Below are positions 36,220 through 45,558 of a stretch of DNA of 64,000 bases, piece after piece. Source of the stretch: Roseiarcus sp963822215 (GTDB lineage Bacteria; Pseudomonadota; Alphaproteobacteria; Rhizobiales; Beijerinckiaceae); contig CAWGGX010000011.1 of the NCBI GenBank assembly GCA_963822215.1, forward strand, positions 145,839 to 209,838, read 5' to 3'. The notes under the pieces are model-generated. The model saw only the letters and a program-made list of their open reading frames with translations. It was not told the origin of the DNA and ran no database searches. Every line of letters starts with the position of its first letter. The first letter of the stretch is position 1. The position numbers and the translations under genes were made by a program.

Positions 36220-37181
36220 GCCGCCCGGCCGGTCCAATCGGGATGGACCTGGCGGTCGTGCGGGACGAACCCATAGCGCCGCGCGACGTCGAGATAGCCG
36301 TCGTAGACGAGGCCGCCGTTGTGACGGATCAGCGCCTCCCGGTTTAGCCGGTAGAAGGTCGGGATTTGGTACCACGGCAGGCCGCCGCGCAGGTGATGCG
36401 CGACGTGCAGGTTGTTGTAAAGGAACAGAAGGCCGAGGATACGGGCGTTCTCGACGATCGCGGTGCGCTTCTCAGGCTCGAGCGCGGCGCGGTGTTCGGC
36501 GAAAGAGCGCACCATCGCCAAACTCATGCCGGGGTAAACGAAGGCCGCGGCATAGACCCAAAGCGGCATGCCGCAGACCCCGATGACCCAGACAAGCACC
36601 GGAATGCACTGGGCGCAATGCCAGAACAGCACTGAGCGCGCGTCGTTCCGGCCGCGCCACGCCTCTCCGACGAAGTGGAAGACGAAGCGCCCAATCATCC
36701 AGGTTGGCCCGAACAGCAGGCGGCCGAATAGGGTCGACTGGGCGACAACGAACGGCTGCCAGACGAGCTCAAGGTCATGCCACCCCGCCGAGGTCCAGTA
36801 ATAACTCTCGGGATCCTCGAATGGATCGGTGAGGTTGGCATCGCGGTGATGGCGGATATGGGTCTCGCGATAACTCGAGTAAGGCAGCCACAGCGACAGC
36901 GGCCACACGCCGATCGCCTCGTTCACCGCCCGCCACGGGGTCGGATGGCCATGAATGACCTCGTGCTGCAGGTTCATCTGCCAAGCGACGACCCACGCGC
37001 CGAGCGGGACCAGCGCCCATGCCGGCAAGTCGTGCCAGAACCAGGTCGCAAGGCCCCACCATCCATAGATGACGACCGCCAACGCGATGGTCGGCCCCTC
37101 GATCCGGCGGCCAAGAGGCGGCACTTCGACGATGTCCAAATCCCGCTCCGACCTCAGGGGCATTTGCGAAAGCGTGCCCAA
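36216..37181 (-). CDS. Membrane fatty acid desaturase
   Basis: 321-residue integral membrane di-iron desaturase with the three histidine boxes: HEVIHGH, HIRHHR and HVAHH. Hydrophobic helices lie between them (ALAVVIYGWWGLATWFW and VYAAAFVYPGMSLAM). It introduces a double bond into an acyl chain or a related substrate; specificity cannot be read from the sequence. The PhnD-like gene overlaps its stop by four bases, so the two are expressed together. Confidence 0.9.
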   Translation of the reverse strand: MGTLSQMPLRSERDLDIVEVPPLGRRIEGPTIALAVVIYGWWGLATWFWHDLPAWALVPLGAWVVAWQMNLQHEVIHGHPTPWRAVNEAIGVWPLSLWLPYSSYRETHIRHHRDANLTDPFEDPESYYWTSAGWHDLELVWQPFVVAQSTLFGRLLFGPTWMIGRFVFHFVGEAWRGRNDARSVLFWHCAQCIPVLVWVIGVCGMPLWVYAAAFVYPGMSLAMVRSFAEHRAALEPEKRTAIVENARILGLLFLYNNLHVAHHLRGGLPWYQIPTFYRLNREALIRHNGGLVYDGYLDVARRYGFVPHDRQVHPDWTGRAA

Positions 37182-37287
37182 GCCGGATTCAGAAAACCAT
37201 TATTTCCGCAAGTGGACAATGCGGCAAAAAGGCGCTACGTCGATTTTTTCTATCTAAAAAGTCGATTTTGGAAAAACCACAGCCGGT

Positions 37288-37785
37288 TCAAACGCCGCGC
37301 GCCTCGCCCTTCGCCGCCTCCAGCGCACCGGGCTCAAGCTCGCAATAGAGCAGGCGCGCCGGGTCGACCGGGCCAGGCAGAGCGATGCGGCCGGGCGGAA
37401 CCGGCTTGAACCCCATGCGCGCGTAATAGGGTTCGTCGCCGACCAGGATGACCAGCTTCCAGCCCGCCGCCTTGGCCGCTTCAAGCGACCGCGTGACCAG
37501 CGCTTCGCCGATGCCCTGGCTGCGGAATACCGGCTCGACGATCAGCGGCCCGAGCAGCAGCGCGGACTCTCCGCCAATGTCGACCGGCGTCATCGCGTTG
37601 GCGCCGACCAGCAGCGTGCCGACACGCGCGACAAAGCTCAGCGACGGGTCGGGATCGGCCCTCTCGCGCACGCGATAGGCGGAGCGGGCGAAGCGGCCAG
37701 GGCCGAACACGCGCGCGTTCAGATGCTCGATGGCCGTTGCGTCGTCGGGTGTCACCGGTTCCAGAAGGAGGGAGAGGTCGGACAT
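37288..37785 (-). CDS. GNAT family N-acetyltransferase
   Basis: 165-residue acetyltransferase. The acetyl-CoA motif A is LLLGPLIVEPVFRSQGIGEA (with the QGIG core), followed by ALVTRSLEAAKAAGWK and VGDEPYYARMGFKPVP, typical of the YhbS-like subgroup. The substrate is unknown. It lies between the zwf gene and the desaturase, all on the minus strand, with gaps of about 40 and 106 bases. Confidence 0.92.
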   Translation of the reverse strand: MSDLSLLLEPVTPDDATAIEHLNARVFGPGRFARSAYRVRERADPDPSLSFVARVGTLLVGANAMTPVDIGGESALLLGPLIVEPVFRSQGIGEALVTRSLEAAKAAGWKLVILVGDEPYYARMGFKPVPPGRIALPGPVDPARLLYCELEPGALEAAKGEARGV

Positions 37786-37825
37786 CGCGCCGCCTGTATC
37801 ACGCGGCGCGGCGATCCGTCATCCT

Positions 37826-39289
37826 TCAGGAGCCGAACTCGTCGGGTTCGCGCCACTCCCGTTCGAACGGCAGGCGCCAGGAATGCGGCGCGATCAGTTG
37901 ATAGATTGATTGCGGTCCCCAGGAGCCCGGGGCGTAGACGCGCACCGACGGCGGATTCTCGAGCACCCGGGTCGAGATCTCCCACAGACGCTCGATGCCG
38001 TCGGCGGTGCAGAACAGCGTGTGGTCGCCGCGCATGGCGTCAAGGATCAGCCGCTCGTAGGCCTCGAGCACGGCGCCGCCCTCGCCGGTGTCGTGCAGAC
38101 GGAACTGCAGGCTCTGCTTGGCGAGCCGCATGCCCGGTCCGGGCTTCTTGCCGTAGAAGGACAGCGACACGCGCGTCTGGTCGGCAAGATCGAACGTGAG
38201 ATGGTCGGGCCCCTGGAGGCCGAGACCCGAGTCCTCCGGAAACATGCTGCGCGGCGGCTCTTTGAAGGCGATCGAAATGATCCGCTGGCCCTCCGCCATG
38301 CGCTTGCCGGTGCGCAGATAGAAGGGCACGCCCGCCCAGCGCCAGTTGTCGATCCGGCACTTGACCGCAACAAAGGTCTCCGTGTCCGATTCCGGATCGA
38401 CGCCCTTCTCGCTGCGGTAGCCGACGTACTGGCCTCGCACGACGTTGGCGGGGTCGATCGGCATGAGCGAGCGGAACACCTTGTTCTTCTCCTCGCTGAT
38501 CGGGTTCGGGGCGAGCGAGGTCGGCGGCTCCATCGCCACGAAACCGAGGATCTGGAAGAGGTGGGTCACGATCATGTCGCGAAAGGCGCCGGTCTGCTCG
38601 TAGAAGCCGATGCGAGTGCCGATGTCCAGCGTCTCGGGCACGTCGATTTGCACATGATCGATGAAGTTACGGTTCCAGATTGGCTCGAACAGGCCGTTGC
38701 CGAAGCGGAAGGCCAAAATGTTCTGCGCCGGCTCCTTGCCGAGAAAGTGGTCGATGCGAAAGATCTGGTCCTCGTCGAACACCTTGTGCAGTTCGGCGTT
38801 GAGCGCGACCGCGCTCTCGAGGTCGGTCCCGAACGGCTTCTCCATGATCACCCGCGAGCCCTTGGCGAGGCCTGCTTCGTCCAGCATCCGGACCGCCGAC
38901 AGCGCCGCGTTCGGCGGCACGCTGAGATAGTTGACGAGCTGGAAATTTCCGCCGAACGGTTCCGCGGCCCGATGGACGGCCGCGGCCAGCGCCTTGGGAC
39001 CGTCCTTGATCGGAACGTAATCGAGCGCCGCGTCGAGCACCGGCCAGTCGCTCTGGGCCGGCGGGTGATCGTGATGCATCTGAATCGCCTTGTGGGCGAT
39101 CCCCCGGAAGTCGTCCGGCGTCATGTCGTCGAGCGAGACGCCGATGATGCGGCACTTATGGATGAAGCCCGCCGTGATGAGGTGAAAAAGCCCGGGCAGG
39201 AGCTTTCGCTGGGAAAGATCGCCGGTCGCGCCGAACAGCACGACGACCTGCGGCAACTTCGGACCAACTCCGGCCGGTATCTTTGACAT
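37826..39289 (-). CDS. zwf: Glucose-6-phosphate 1-dehydrogenase
   Basis: 487-residue enzyme that oxidises glucose-6-phosphate to 6-phosphogluconolactone, opening the pentose-phosphate and Entner-Doudoroff pathways. The NADP motif is LFGATGDLSQRKLLPGLFHL near the start. The active site is RIDHFLGKEPAQNILAFRFG, containing the DHFLGK signature. The C-terminal domain ends with the usual YAPGSWGP segment. No pgl or edd gene is adjacent; the gene is alone on this strand. Confidence 0.97.
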   Translation of the reverse strand: MSKIPAGVGPKLPQVVVLFGATGDLSQRKLLPGLFHLITAGFIHKCRIIGVSLDDMTPDDFRGIAHKAIQMHHDHPPAQSDWPVLDAALDYVPIKDGPKALAAAVHRAAEPFGGNFQLVNYLSVPPNAALSAVRMLDEAGLAKGSRVIMEKPFGTDLESAVALNAELHKVFDEDQIFRIDHFLGKEPAQNILAFRFGNGLFEPIWNRNFIDHVQIDVPETLDIGTRIGFYEQTGAFRDMIVTHLFQILGFVAMEPPTSLAPNPISEEKNKVFRSLMPIDPANVVRGQYVGYRSEKGVDPESDTETFVAVKCRIDNWRWAGVPFYLRTGKRMAEGQRIISIAFKEPPRSMFPEDSGLGLQGPDHLTFDLADQTRVSLSFYGKKPGPGMRLAKQSLQFRLHDTGEGGAVLEAYERLILDAMRGDHTLFCTADGIERLWEISTRVLENPPSVRVYAPGSWGPQSIYQLIAPHSWRLPFEREWREPDEFGS

Positions 39290-39573
39290 CGCGCCTCTCC
39301 GTCATCCCCTTGGGCCGCCCAGTCTGCGGGCCAATGCGTGACAGTCGTGCGACAGGAGCGCGGCGCTGGCAAGGCCGAAGCCGGCTGTGGACGCGCCGGC
39401 CGATCGGACGGGCATCCTGATCGCGCCCGGCCGCGCGCCTTCCAATTCCCTCAGACACCTTCCGAAAGCTTCACTTTCTGCGCACCGCACTCCAATCCGC
39501 TTCAATTTCCTTGCAAAAATTTCAATTCCTTTCCCGGAATCGGGACTTCTCAAGGGCTTACGGACGAATGAAG
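39290..39573. other. Promoter region of zwf, no gene
   Basis: About 280 bases up to the ISKra4 element. No coding frame is convincing. Confidence 0.4.
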
Positions 39574-41041
39574 GGGACTGCCTGGAGATTGGGGGTGCGG
39601 GCGCCGAAGCGGTAATTTCGCGTCTGATCTTCTGATCGGGGGTAGGCGCGTGGCTTGGATTGTGAGGTTGGTGAAAACCGGAGCTGACGGTGAGAGACAG
39701 TGCGCCGACGTCTTGAAGATCAACCGGCCTGATGATCTCGGTGATATCGCCAACTTAGGGTTGACCCTGGCCGAAGGGAAGCTGTTGCTGGCCGGCCTCC
39801 AACAGGAGATCGTCGCGGCGCAGGCCAAGGGCCACGCCGTTCGGCGGCCGGACTGCCGAAGCTGTGGCGAGGTGTGCCGAGTGAAGGATTACCGGGACCA
39901 TGCGGTCGCGACACTTTTCGGCCAGGTCACGGTGCGGCTTCCCCGCTTTCGCTGTGCCGGGTGCGGCGGCAACGAAGCCGGCCATGGTTGGCCATCGTAT
40001 TGCCGCTCGACGCCGGAGTTGGATCAGCTTCAGGCGCATCTGTCTGCCCTGATGACTTACCGGGTGGCTGCTGACGTGCTGCGGCAAATGTTCCCGGTCG
40101 ATGCCGGAAACAACCCGGAAACTTTGCGTTTGCACACTCTGAAAATTGGTGCGGAGCTTCGGGATCAGGCCGCGGTGCGGCCTGATCCGGCGGCTTCCTC
40201 GATCACCGTGACCTTGGATTCGACTTTCATCCGCGGCTGCGAGGACGGCGAGCGGCATCTGGAGGTGCGGATCGGCAATGTTGAAACGGAGACTGGCGGG
40301 CGGCAGGTTTTCGGCGCCGTCGCCAGAGCCGATACGGACATCAAAGTGCTGATCCGCCGCAGCCTCGACGCGGTCGGGCGAACCGAGGACACGGCGCTGA
40401 CCGCGTTCACCGACGGGTGCTCCGGCTTGCGGCGCATTTTGGCTGATGCCGGTGTCACCGAGACGCCAGTGCTCGACTGGTTCCACATCGCCATGCGGCT
40501 GCAGCACCTGGAGCAAACAGCCGGCGGTCTGTCGGCGGATGACCCGGCAAGGGTGGCGGCGAAGGCGGTGATTGTCGCGGAGGTCGAGCGCCTGCAGTGG
40601 AGGCTGTGGAATGGCAAAGCCAAGGATGCTGATATCAGCATCGGTCGTATCCGCACAGTGATGCATCATTTTCAGGGTGAACAAGGGCAGCCGAGGTCCA
40701 TTGCGCCTTCGAGAAAGCTGTGGACCGCCTTGCACGCATTGGATGCTTATCTCACCGGACAGAGCGACTGGTTGGTCAACTACGCCGAGCGGTACCGTGC
40801 CGGATTGCGGGTCGGCACCGCGATCACCGAAGGGACGGCCAATTTTCTGGTGAACCGCCGGATGAACAAATCGCAGCAGATGCGCTGGTCGCGGCGAGGG
40901 GCGGATCTTCTGCTTCAGGTTCGCAGCGCCGTCTACAACGGCACGCTCTGCTCCGGCTTCGGACAGAGATTCCAGCCTGCCAACGACCCGCTCCCGCAAG
41001 CAGCGGTTGCGGCCTAACACCCCCAATCTCAAGGCAGTCCC
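39574..41041 (+). mobile_element. ISKra4-type insertion sequence, copy A (1,468 bp)
   Basis: Both ends carry GGGACTGCCT followed by AGATTGGGGGTG-like sequence as an inverted pair; the left has GG where the right has a single T. The right end adjoins a dispersed repeat. No obvious target duplication is present. Length is identical to copies B (44091-45558) and C (52885-54352). The transposase frame is intact, so this element is likely to have moved recently. Confidence 0.9.
39650..41017 (+). CDS. ISKra4-type transposase, copy A
   Basis: 455-residue transposase. An N-terminal zinc-binding block (RRPDCRSCGEVCRVKDY and RLPRFRCAGCGGNE) is followed by the catalytic core, with LDSTFIRGCEDGERHLEVRI, FTDGCSGLRRIL and VLDWFHIAMRLQHLEQ, and the C-terminal NRRMNKSQQMRWSRRGADLL. 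The core and the MRWSxxGAxxLLQ ending match the ISKra4 family of DDE transposases. A GTG start is used. The sequence is identical to copies B and C. Confidence 0.85.
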   Translation: MAWIVRLVKTGADGERQCADVLKINRPDDLGDIANLGLTLAEGKLLLAGLQQEIVAAQAKGHAVRRPDCRSCGEVCRVKDYRDHAVATLFGQVTVRLPRFRCAGCGGNEAGHGWPSYCRSTPELDQLQAHLSALMTYRVAADVLRQMFPVDAGNNPETLRLHTLKIGAELRDQAAVRPDPAASSITVTLDSTFIRGCEDGERHLEVRIGNVETETGGRQVFGAVARADTDIKVLIRRSLDAVGRTEDTALTAFTDGCSGLRRILADAGVTETPVLDWFHIAMRLQHLEQTAGGLSADDPARVAAKAVIVAEVERLQWRLWNGKAKDADISIGRIRTVMHHFQGEQGQPRSIAPSRKLWTALHALDAYLTGQSDWLVNYAERYRAGLRVGTAITEGTANFLVNRRMNKSQQMRWSRRGADLLLQVRSAVYNGTLCSGFGQRFQPANDPLPQAAVAA

Positions 41042-41430
41042 GTTGTAAAGCCGGCAACGCCATGACATTGCAAGGCTTTGTGGAACGGAGCGCCGACCGC
41101 GGCTGAAGAAAATTCCCTGCTAGCAGGGAATTCGGATCGGCGCCGGCGGACCCGAGAGCGAGACGATTTTGAACCGAATCGGCTTTTCCGAGCGCGCAGC
41201 CGCTTCGGTTTTCGGCAGGCGGATGGTCGAGGATGAAGGCGACGACCTTCGGAGCCTTCACCCCCAGGAGTCGCGTCCATTCAGGATGCGCGCGAACCTC
41301 AAGTCATCCCACCCTCGTGAAGCGCTTGCAAAACTCGAATCATATCCCGCCGATGGAACCCCAACATTTCGGACGCGAGGGGCCAGGGGCTGCCAGCGTG
41401 AAGTTTCAAGGAATCGATGGAATAGTTCCC
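41042..41430. repeat. Dispersed repeat with a perfect 22-bp central palindrome, copy 1
   Basis: Begins GTTGTAAAGCCGGCAACGCC directly at the ISKra4 end and contains AATTCCCTGCTAGCAGGGAA, part of a perfect 22-base palindrome at 41112-41133. It closely matches 58938-59310, including a later CCCCCAGGAGTCGCGTCCATTC segment and CCCCAACATTTCGGACGCG. A partial copy lies at 54353-54480 and a short related piece near 58590-58690. Short open frames inside it are unlikely to be real genes. Bases 41431-41652 to the acpS gene hold nothing I can support. Confidence 0.85.
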
Positions 41431-41652
41431 GCCCGGAATGGCCGATCTCCCCGGAAGGTTCAGCGCGAACGGCTGACTTTCGTCAGGGCGAGGGCGCCGG
41501 ATCGGCGCGCGGTCACGAGTTTTCGGGACGCGCCTCGGGGATCGGACCCCAGCGATCGCCCGGCGCCGTGGATCGGATCGGCGATTGGCCAGTTCCGCGG
41601 TCTCGAAGCCGCCTTTTCGCCTTATTTCTACGCCGAAGCGCGCCAAGCGCGG

Positions 41653-42054
41653 TCAGACCGCCGAGCGCGCCTCGATGATCACGAAGGCCTGCGCGAGCGG
41701 CGGCTCGTCGGTGATCGTCAGATGGATGAACGCCTGCGCGCCTGGAGGGAGAATCGCCTTCAGGCGCTCCGCGGCGCCGCCGGTCAGCCGCATGGTCGGC
41801 TGCCCCGACGGCAGGTTGACGACTCCCATGTCGCGCCAGAACACCCCGCGTCTCAGGCCCGTCCCGAGCGCCTTGGCGCAGGCCTCCTTGGCCGCGAATC
41901 GCTTGGCGTACGAGGCGGCGCGCCCTGCCCGCGCGTCGGATCGGCGCCGCTCGATCTCGGTGAAGCAGCGTTCGACGAACCGGTCGCCGTGGCGCTCGAG
42001 CGTCCGTTCGATCCGTCGGATGTCGCAAAGATCGCTGCCGACGCCGATGATCAC
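41653..42054 (-). CDS. acpS: Holo-[acyl-carrier-protein] synthase
   Basis: 133-residue 4'-phosphopantetheinyl transferase that activates ACP. The family signature IIGVGSDLCDIRRIERTLER starts the protein; the conserved YAKRFAAKEACAKALGTG holds the Mg2+-CoA site. Length is typical. The start overlaps the pdxJ stop by four bases (ATGA). In many Rhizobiales lepB, rnc and era follow; here a repeat and ISKra4 element lie downstream instead. Confidence 0.96.
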   Translation of the reverse strand: MIIGVGSDLCDIRRIERTLERHGDRFVERCFTEIERRRSDARAGRAASYAKRFAAKEACAKALGTGLRRGVFWRDMGVVNLPSGQPTMRLTGGAAERLKAILPPGAQAFIHLTITDEPPLAQAFVIIEARSAV

Positions 42055-42809
42055 TTATGCGTCCCCGCGGCCGCCCGCCCTTCCGCCATCGCCGCGCGCA
42101 TGCGCTTCAGCGTCTCGGCGAGACCGACGAAAATCGCCTCGCCGACGAGAAAGTGGCCGATGTTCAGCTCCACGACCTGGGGCAGCCCGGAGATGACTCG
42201 GGCGGAATCATAGTCGAGACCGTGGCCCGCGTGGCATTCGAGCCCGAGGCCGGCGGTCTGCGCGGCGGCCACCCTCAGGCGGCCGAATTCGTAGTCGGCG
42301 CGGGGCGCGTCGCGATGGTCGAGCGCGTCGCACCAGGCCCCAGTGTGCAGTTCCACCACCGGCGCGCCGAGATCGGCGCTCGCCTTCAGCGCCTCGCCCG
42401 AGGGTTCGATGAACATCGAGACGCGAATCCCCGCCTTGCCGAGTTCGGCGACAAACGGCTTCAGCGCCCGGAATCCGCCGACCACGTCGAGGCCGCCCTC
42501 GGTCGTGCGCTCGGTGCGCTTCTCCGGCACCAGGCAGCAGGCGTGCGGGCGGAGGCGCAACGCGATGTCGAGCATCGCCTCGGTCGCCGCCAGCTCGAAA
42601 TTGAGCGGCTTCTTGATCGCGGCTTTGAGCCGCCGCATGTCGTCGTCATGGATGTGACGGCGGTCCTCGCGCAGATGCGCGGTGATCCCGTCGGCCCCCG
42701 CCTCGATGGCGAGGAGCGCCGCGCGCACGGGATCGGGCGTCGTTCCGCCCCGGGCGTTGCGGACGGTGGCGACGTGGTCGACGTTGACGCCGAGGCGGAC
42801 CGCGGTCAT
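42051..42809 (-). CDS. pdxJ: Pyridoxine 5'-phosphate synthase
   Basis: 252-residue TIM-barrel enzyme making pyridoxine phosphate from aminoacetone phosphate and deoxyxylulose phosphate. The start is RLGVNVDHVATVRNARGG, followed by DGITAHLREDRRHI and FIEPSGEAL, with GHGLDY and ELNIGHFLVGEAIF near the end. It lies between pyrE (24 bases upstream) and acpS (overlapping), forming a biosynthetic operon. Confidence 0.97.
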   Translation of the reverse strand: MTAVRLGVNVDHVATVRNARGGTTPDPVRAALLAIEAGADGITAHLREDRRHIHDDDMRRLKAAIKKPLNFELAATEAMLDIALRLRPHACCLVPEKRTERTTEGGLDVVGGFRALKPFVAELGKAGIRVSMFIEPSGEALKASADLGAPVVELHTGAWCDALDHRDAPRADYEFGRLRVAAAQTAGLGLECHAGHGLDYDSARVISGLPQVVELNIGHFLVGEAIFVGLAETLKRMRAAMAEGRAAAGTHK

Positions 42810-42833
42810 CGGAAGTCTTCCTCTCCCTTTTTG

Positions 42834-43436
42834 TCAGGCCGCCCCGGCAAGCGACCGGCTGCCGGGCTTAACCGCCGGCAGGGCCGCGAGTTCCGGCGGC
42901 AGCCCGTCGGGGGGATAGGCCGGAATGTCGAGGGTCGCAAGCGCTATGCGGGGAACGCCGATCTCGGCCTTGCCCCCCGAGCGATCGATCAGGCAGGCGG
43001 CGCCGACGATCCGGCCCGGATGCTCGGCGAGCGCGGCGAGACATTCGCGCGACGAGAGCCCCGTGGTGATGATGTCCTCGACCATCAGCACCCGCGCGCC
43101 CGGCGCGATTTCGAAGCCGCGCCTGAGCCTGAAGGCGCCATTCTCGCGCTCGACGAAAATCGCCTTGGCGCCGAGCCAGCGCGCCGTCTCGTAGCCCGGG
43201 ACGATGCCGCCGACCGCGGGCGAGGCGACGACGTCGATCGGCCCGAAGGCTTCGCGCGCCTTTCCGGCCAAAGCCCGGCAGAGCCGCTCGGTCCGCGCCG
43301 GGTCCTGGAACACGAACATCTTCTGCAGGAAGACCGGCGAGTGCAGGCCGGACGACAGGATGAAATGGCCTTCGAGCAGCGCGCCCGCCGCGCGGAACTC
43401 GTCAAGCGCCTGATCGGCGGTTAAGGTCGTGCTCAT
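42834..43436 (-). CDS. pyrE: Orotate phosphoribosyltransferase
   Basis: 200-residue enzyme of de novo pyrimidine synthesis that joins orotate and PRPP. The PRPP-binding motif is VLMVEDIITTGLSSRE, preceded by FVERENGAFRLRRGF. The N-terminus has HFILSSGLHSPVFLQK. It is the first gene of a three-gene minus-strand cluster with pdxJ and acpS. Confidence 0.96.
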   Translation of the reverse strand: MSTTLTADQALDEFRAAGALLEGHFILSSGLHSPVFLQKMFVFQDPARTERLCRALAGKAREAFGPIDVVASPAVGGIVPGYETARWLGAKAIFVERENGAFRLRRGFEIAPGARVLMVEDIITTGLSSRECLAALAEHPGRIVGAACLIDRSGGKAEIGVPRIALATLDIPAYPPDGLPPELAALPAVKPGSRSLAGAA

Positions 43437-43512
43437 CGGCTCCTCTTAGCAGGCGCGGGCGGGCCGCGTCACGCGGCGGAGCGCAGGAACCGACAGTCCG
43501 ACCGGCCAACCC

Positions 43513-43926
43513 ATGACCACGCCCCTCCCGTTCGCGACCAAGACGCTCGCCGCCGAACCCGACGCAACGGCGCCCGACGGCACGGCGGTCCGGCTGCTGC
43601 TTCAGCTTGCCGGCGGCAGCATGGCGCATTTCGAGCTTCCCGCCGGGGCCGTCTCGCACGCCGTGACGCACCGCACCGTCGAGGAGCTTTGGTACGTGGT
43701 CGCCGGCCGCGGCCTCTTGTGGCGGCGTGCCGGCGACCGCGACAGCGTCGAAACGCTCGCCCCCGGCATGGCGGCGACAATCCCGCTCGGCGCTTCGTTC
43801 CAGTTCCGCGCCGGGGACGACGGTCCGCTCGCCTTCGTCGCAGTCACCATGCCGCCCTGGCCGGGCATGGACGAGGCCGTCGCTGTCGAAGGCCGATGGA
43901 CCCCGACCGTCCCCGCCGGCCGATGA
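43513..43926 (+). CDS. Cupin domain protein
   Basis: 137-residue single-domain cupin. The first motif is GAVSHAVTHRTVEELWYVVA, giving histidine and glutamate ligands, and the second lies around PGMAATIPLGASFQFRAGDD. Function (isomerase, dioxygenase or sensor) cannot be assigned. It is divergent from pyrE, and a hairpin (43930-43951) follows its stop before the tRNA gene. Confidence 0.85.
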   Translation: MTTPLPFATKTLAAEPDATAPDGTAVRLLLQLAGGSMAHFELPAGAVSHAVTHRTVEELWYVVAGRGLLWRRAGDRDSVETLAPGMAATIPLGASFQFRAGDDGPLAFVAVTMPPWPGMDEAVAVEGRWTPTVPAGR

Positions 43927-43929
43927 TCG

Positions 43930-43951
43930 GGCCTTGCGCAGGCGCAAGGCC
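43930..43951 (+). terminator. Hairpin after the cupin gene, possible terminator
   Basis: A nine-base-pair stem (GGCCTTGCG with its complement CGCAAGGCC) around a CAGG loop, three bases after the cupin stop. No T-run follows. Confidence 0.45.
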
Positions 43952-43976
43952 GCTGCTAGCCAAGACGCGCTTGAGG

Positions 43977-44051
<75 letters not shown>

Positions 44052-44090
44052 TTGTATTCAATCATTTCCAAGGGTTGGATGGCTCGGCAA

Positions 44091-45558
44091 GGGACTGCCT
44101 GGAGATTGGGGGTGCGGGCGCCGAAGCGGTAATTTCGCGTCTGATCTTCTGATCGGGGGTAGGCGCGTGGCTTGGATTGTGAGGTTGGTGAAAACCGGAG
44201 CTGACGGTGAGAGACAGTGCGCCGACGTCTTGAAGATCAACCGGCCTGATGATCTCGGTGATATCGCCAACTTAGGGTTGACCCTGGCCGAAGGGAAGCT
44301 GTTGCTGGCCGGCCTCCAACAGGAGATCGTCGCGGCGCAGGCCAAGGGCCACGCCGTTCGGCGGCCGGACTGCCGAAGCTGTGGCGAGGTGTGCCGAGTG
44401 AAGGATTACCGGGACCATGCGGTCGCGACACTTTTCGGCCAGGTCACGGTGCGGCTTCCCCGCTTTCGCTGTGCCGGGTGCGGCGGCAACGAAGCCGGCC
44501 ATGGTTGGCCATCGTATTGCCGCTCGACGCCGGAGTTGGATCAGCTTCAGGCGCATCTGTCTGCCCTGATGACTTACCGGGTGGCTGCTGACGTGCTGCG
44601 GCAAATGTTCCCGGTCGATGCCGGAAACAACCCGGAAACTTTGCGTTTGCACACTCTGAAAATTGGTGCGGAGCTTCGGGATCAGGCCGCGGTGCGGCCT
44701 GATCCGGCGGCTTCCTCGATCACCGTGACCTTGGATTCGACTTTCATCCGCGGCTGCGAGGACGGCGAGCGGCATCTGGAGGTGCGGATCGGCAATGTTG
44801 AAACGGAGACTGGCGGGCGGCAGGTTTTCGGCGCCGTCGCCAGAGCCGATACGGACATCAAAGTGCTGATCCGCCGCAGCCTCGACGCGGTCGGGCGAAC
44901 CGAGGACACGGCGCTGACCGCGTTCACCGACGGGTGCTCCGGCTTGCGGCGCATTTTGGCTGATGCCGGTGTCACCGAGACGCCAGTGCTCGACTGGTTC
45001 CACATCGCCATGCGGCTGCAGCACCTGGAGCAAACAGCCGGCGGTCTGTCGGCGGATGACCCGGCAAGGGTGGCGGCGAAGGCGGTGATTGTCGCGGAGG
45101 TCGAGCGCCTGCAGTGGAGGCTGTGGAATGGCAAAGCCAAGGATGCTGATATCAGCATCGGTCGTATCCGCACAGTGATGCATCATTTTCAGGGTGAACA
45201 AGGGCAGCCGAGGTCCATTGCGCCTTCGAGAAAGCTGTGGACCGCCTTGCACGCATTGGATGCTTATCTCACCGGACAGAGCGACTGGTTGGTCAACTAC
45301 GCCGAGCGGTACCGTGCCGGATTGCGGGTCGGCACCGCGATCACCGAAGGGACGGCCAATTTTCTGGTGAACCGCCGGATGAACAAATCGCAGCAGATGC
45401 GCTGGTCGCGGCGAGGGGCGGATCTTCTGCTTCAGGTTCGCAGCGCCGTCTACAACGGCACGCTCTGCTCCGGCTTCGGACAGAGATTCCAGCCTGCCAA
45501 CGACCCGCTCCCGCAAGCAGCGGTTGCGGCCTAACACCCCCAATCTCAAGGCAGTCCC
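44091..45558 (+). mobile_element. ISKra4-type insertion sequence, copy B (1,468 bp)
   Basis: Same length, ends and protein as copy A. It lies just downstream of tRNA-Thr in the same orientation. The right end is followed by CGCCCCACGCATCG; left flank is GCTCGGCAA. No target duplication is visible. Confidence 0.9.
44167..45534 (+). CDS. ISKra4-type transposase, copy B
   Basis: 455 residues, identical in sequence to the copy A transposase at 39650-41017 (same zinc-binding block, DDE core and MRWS ending). Frame intact from a GTG start. Confidence 0.85.
   Translation: MAWIVRLVKTGADGERQCADVLKINRPDDLGDIANLGLTLAEGKLLLAGLQQEIVAAQAKGHAVRRPDCRSCGEVCRVKDYRDHAVATLFGQVTVRLPRFRCAGCGGNEAGHGWPSYCRSTPELDQLQAHLSALMTYRVAADVLRQMFPVDAGNNPETLRLHTLKIGAELRDQAAVRPDPAASSITVTLDSTFIRGCEDGERHLEVRIGNVETETGGRQVFGAVARADTDIKVLIRRSLDAVGRTEDTALTAFTDGCSGLRRILADAGVTETPVLDWFHIAMRLQHLEQTAGGLSADDPARVAAKAVIVAEVERLQWRLWNGKAKDADISIGRIRTVMHHFQGEQGQPRSIAPSRKLWTALHALDAYLTGQSDWLVNYAERYRAGLRVGTAITEGTANFLVNRRMNKSQQMRWSRRGADLLLQVRSAVYNGTLCSGFGQRFQPANDPLPQAAVAA

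Noticed and set aside
42057..43424. A 455-codon plus-strand frame opposite pdxJ and pyrE
   Set aside because: It is antisense to two certain genes and has no domain.
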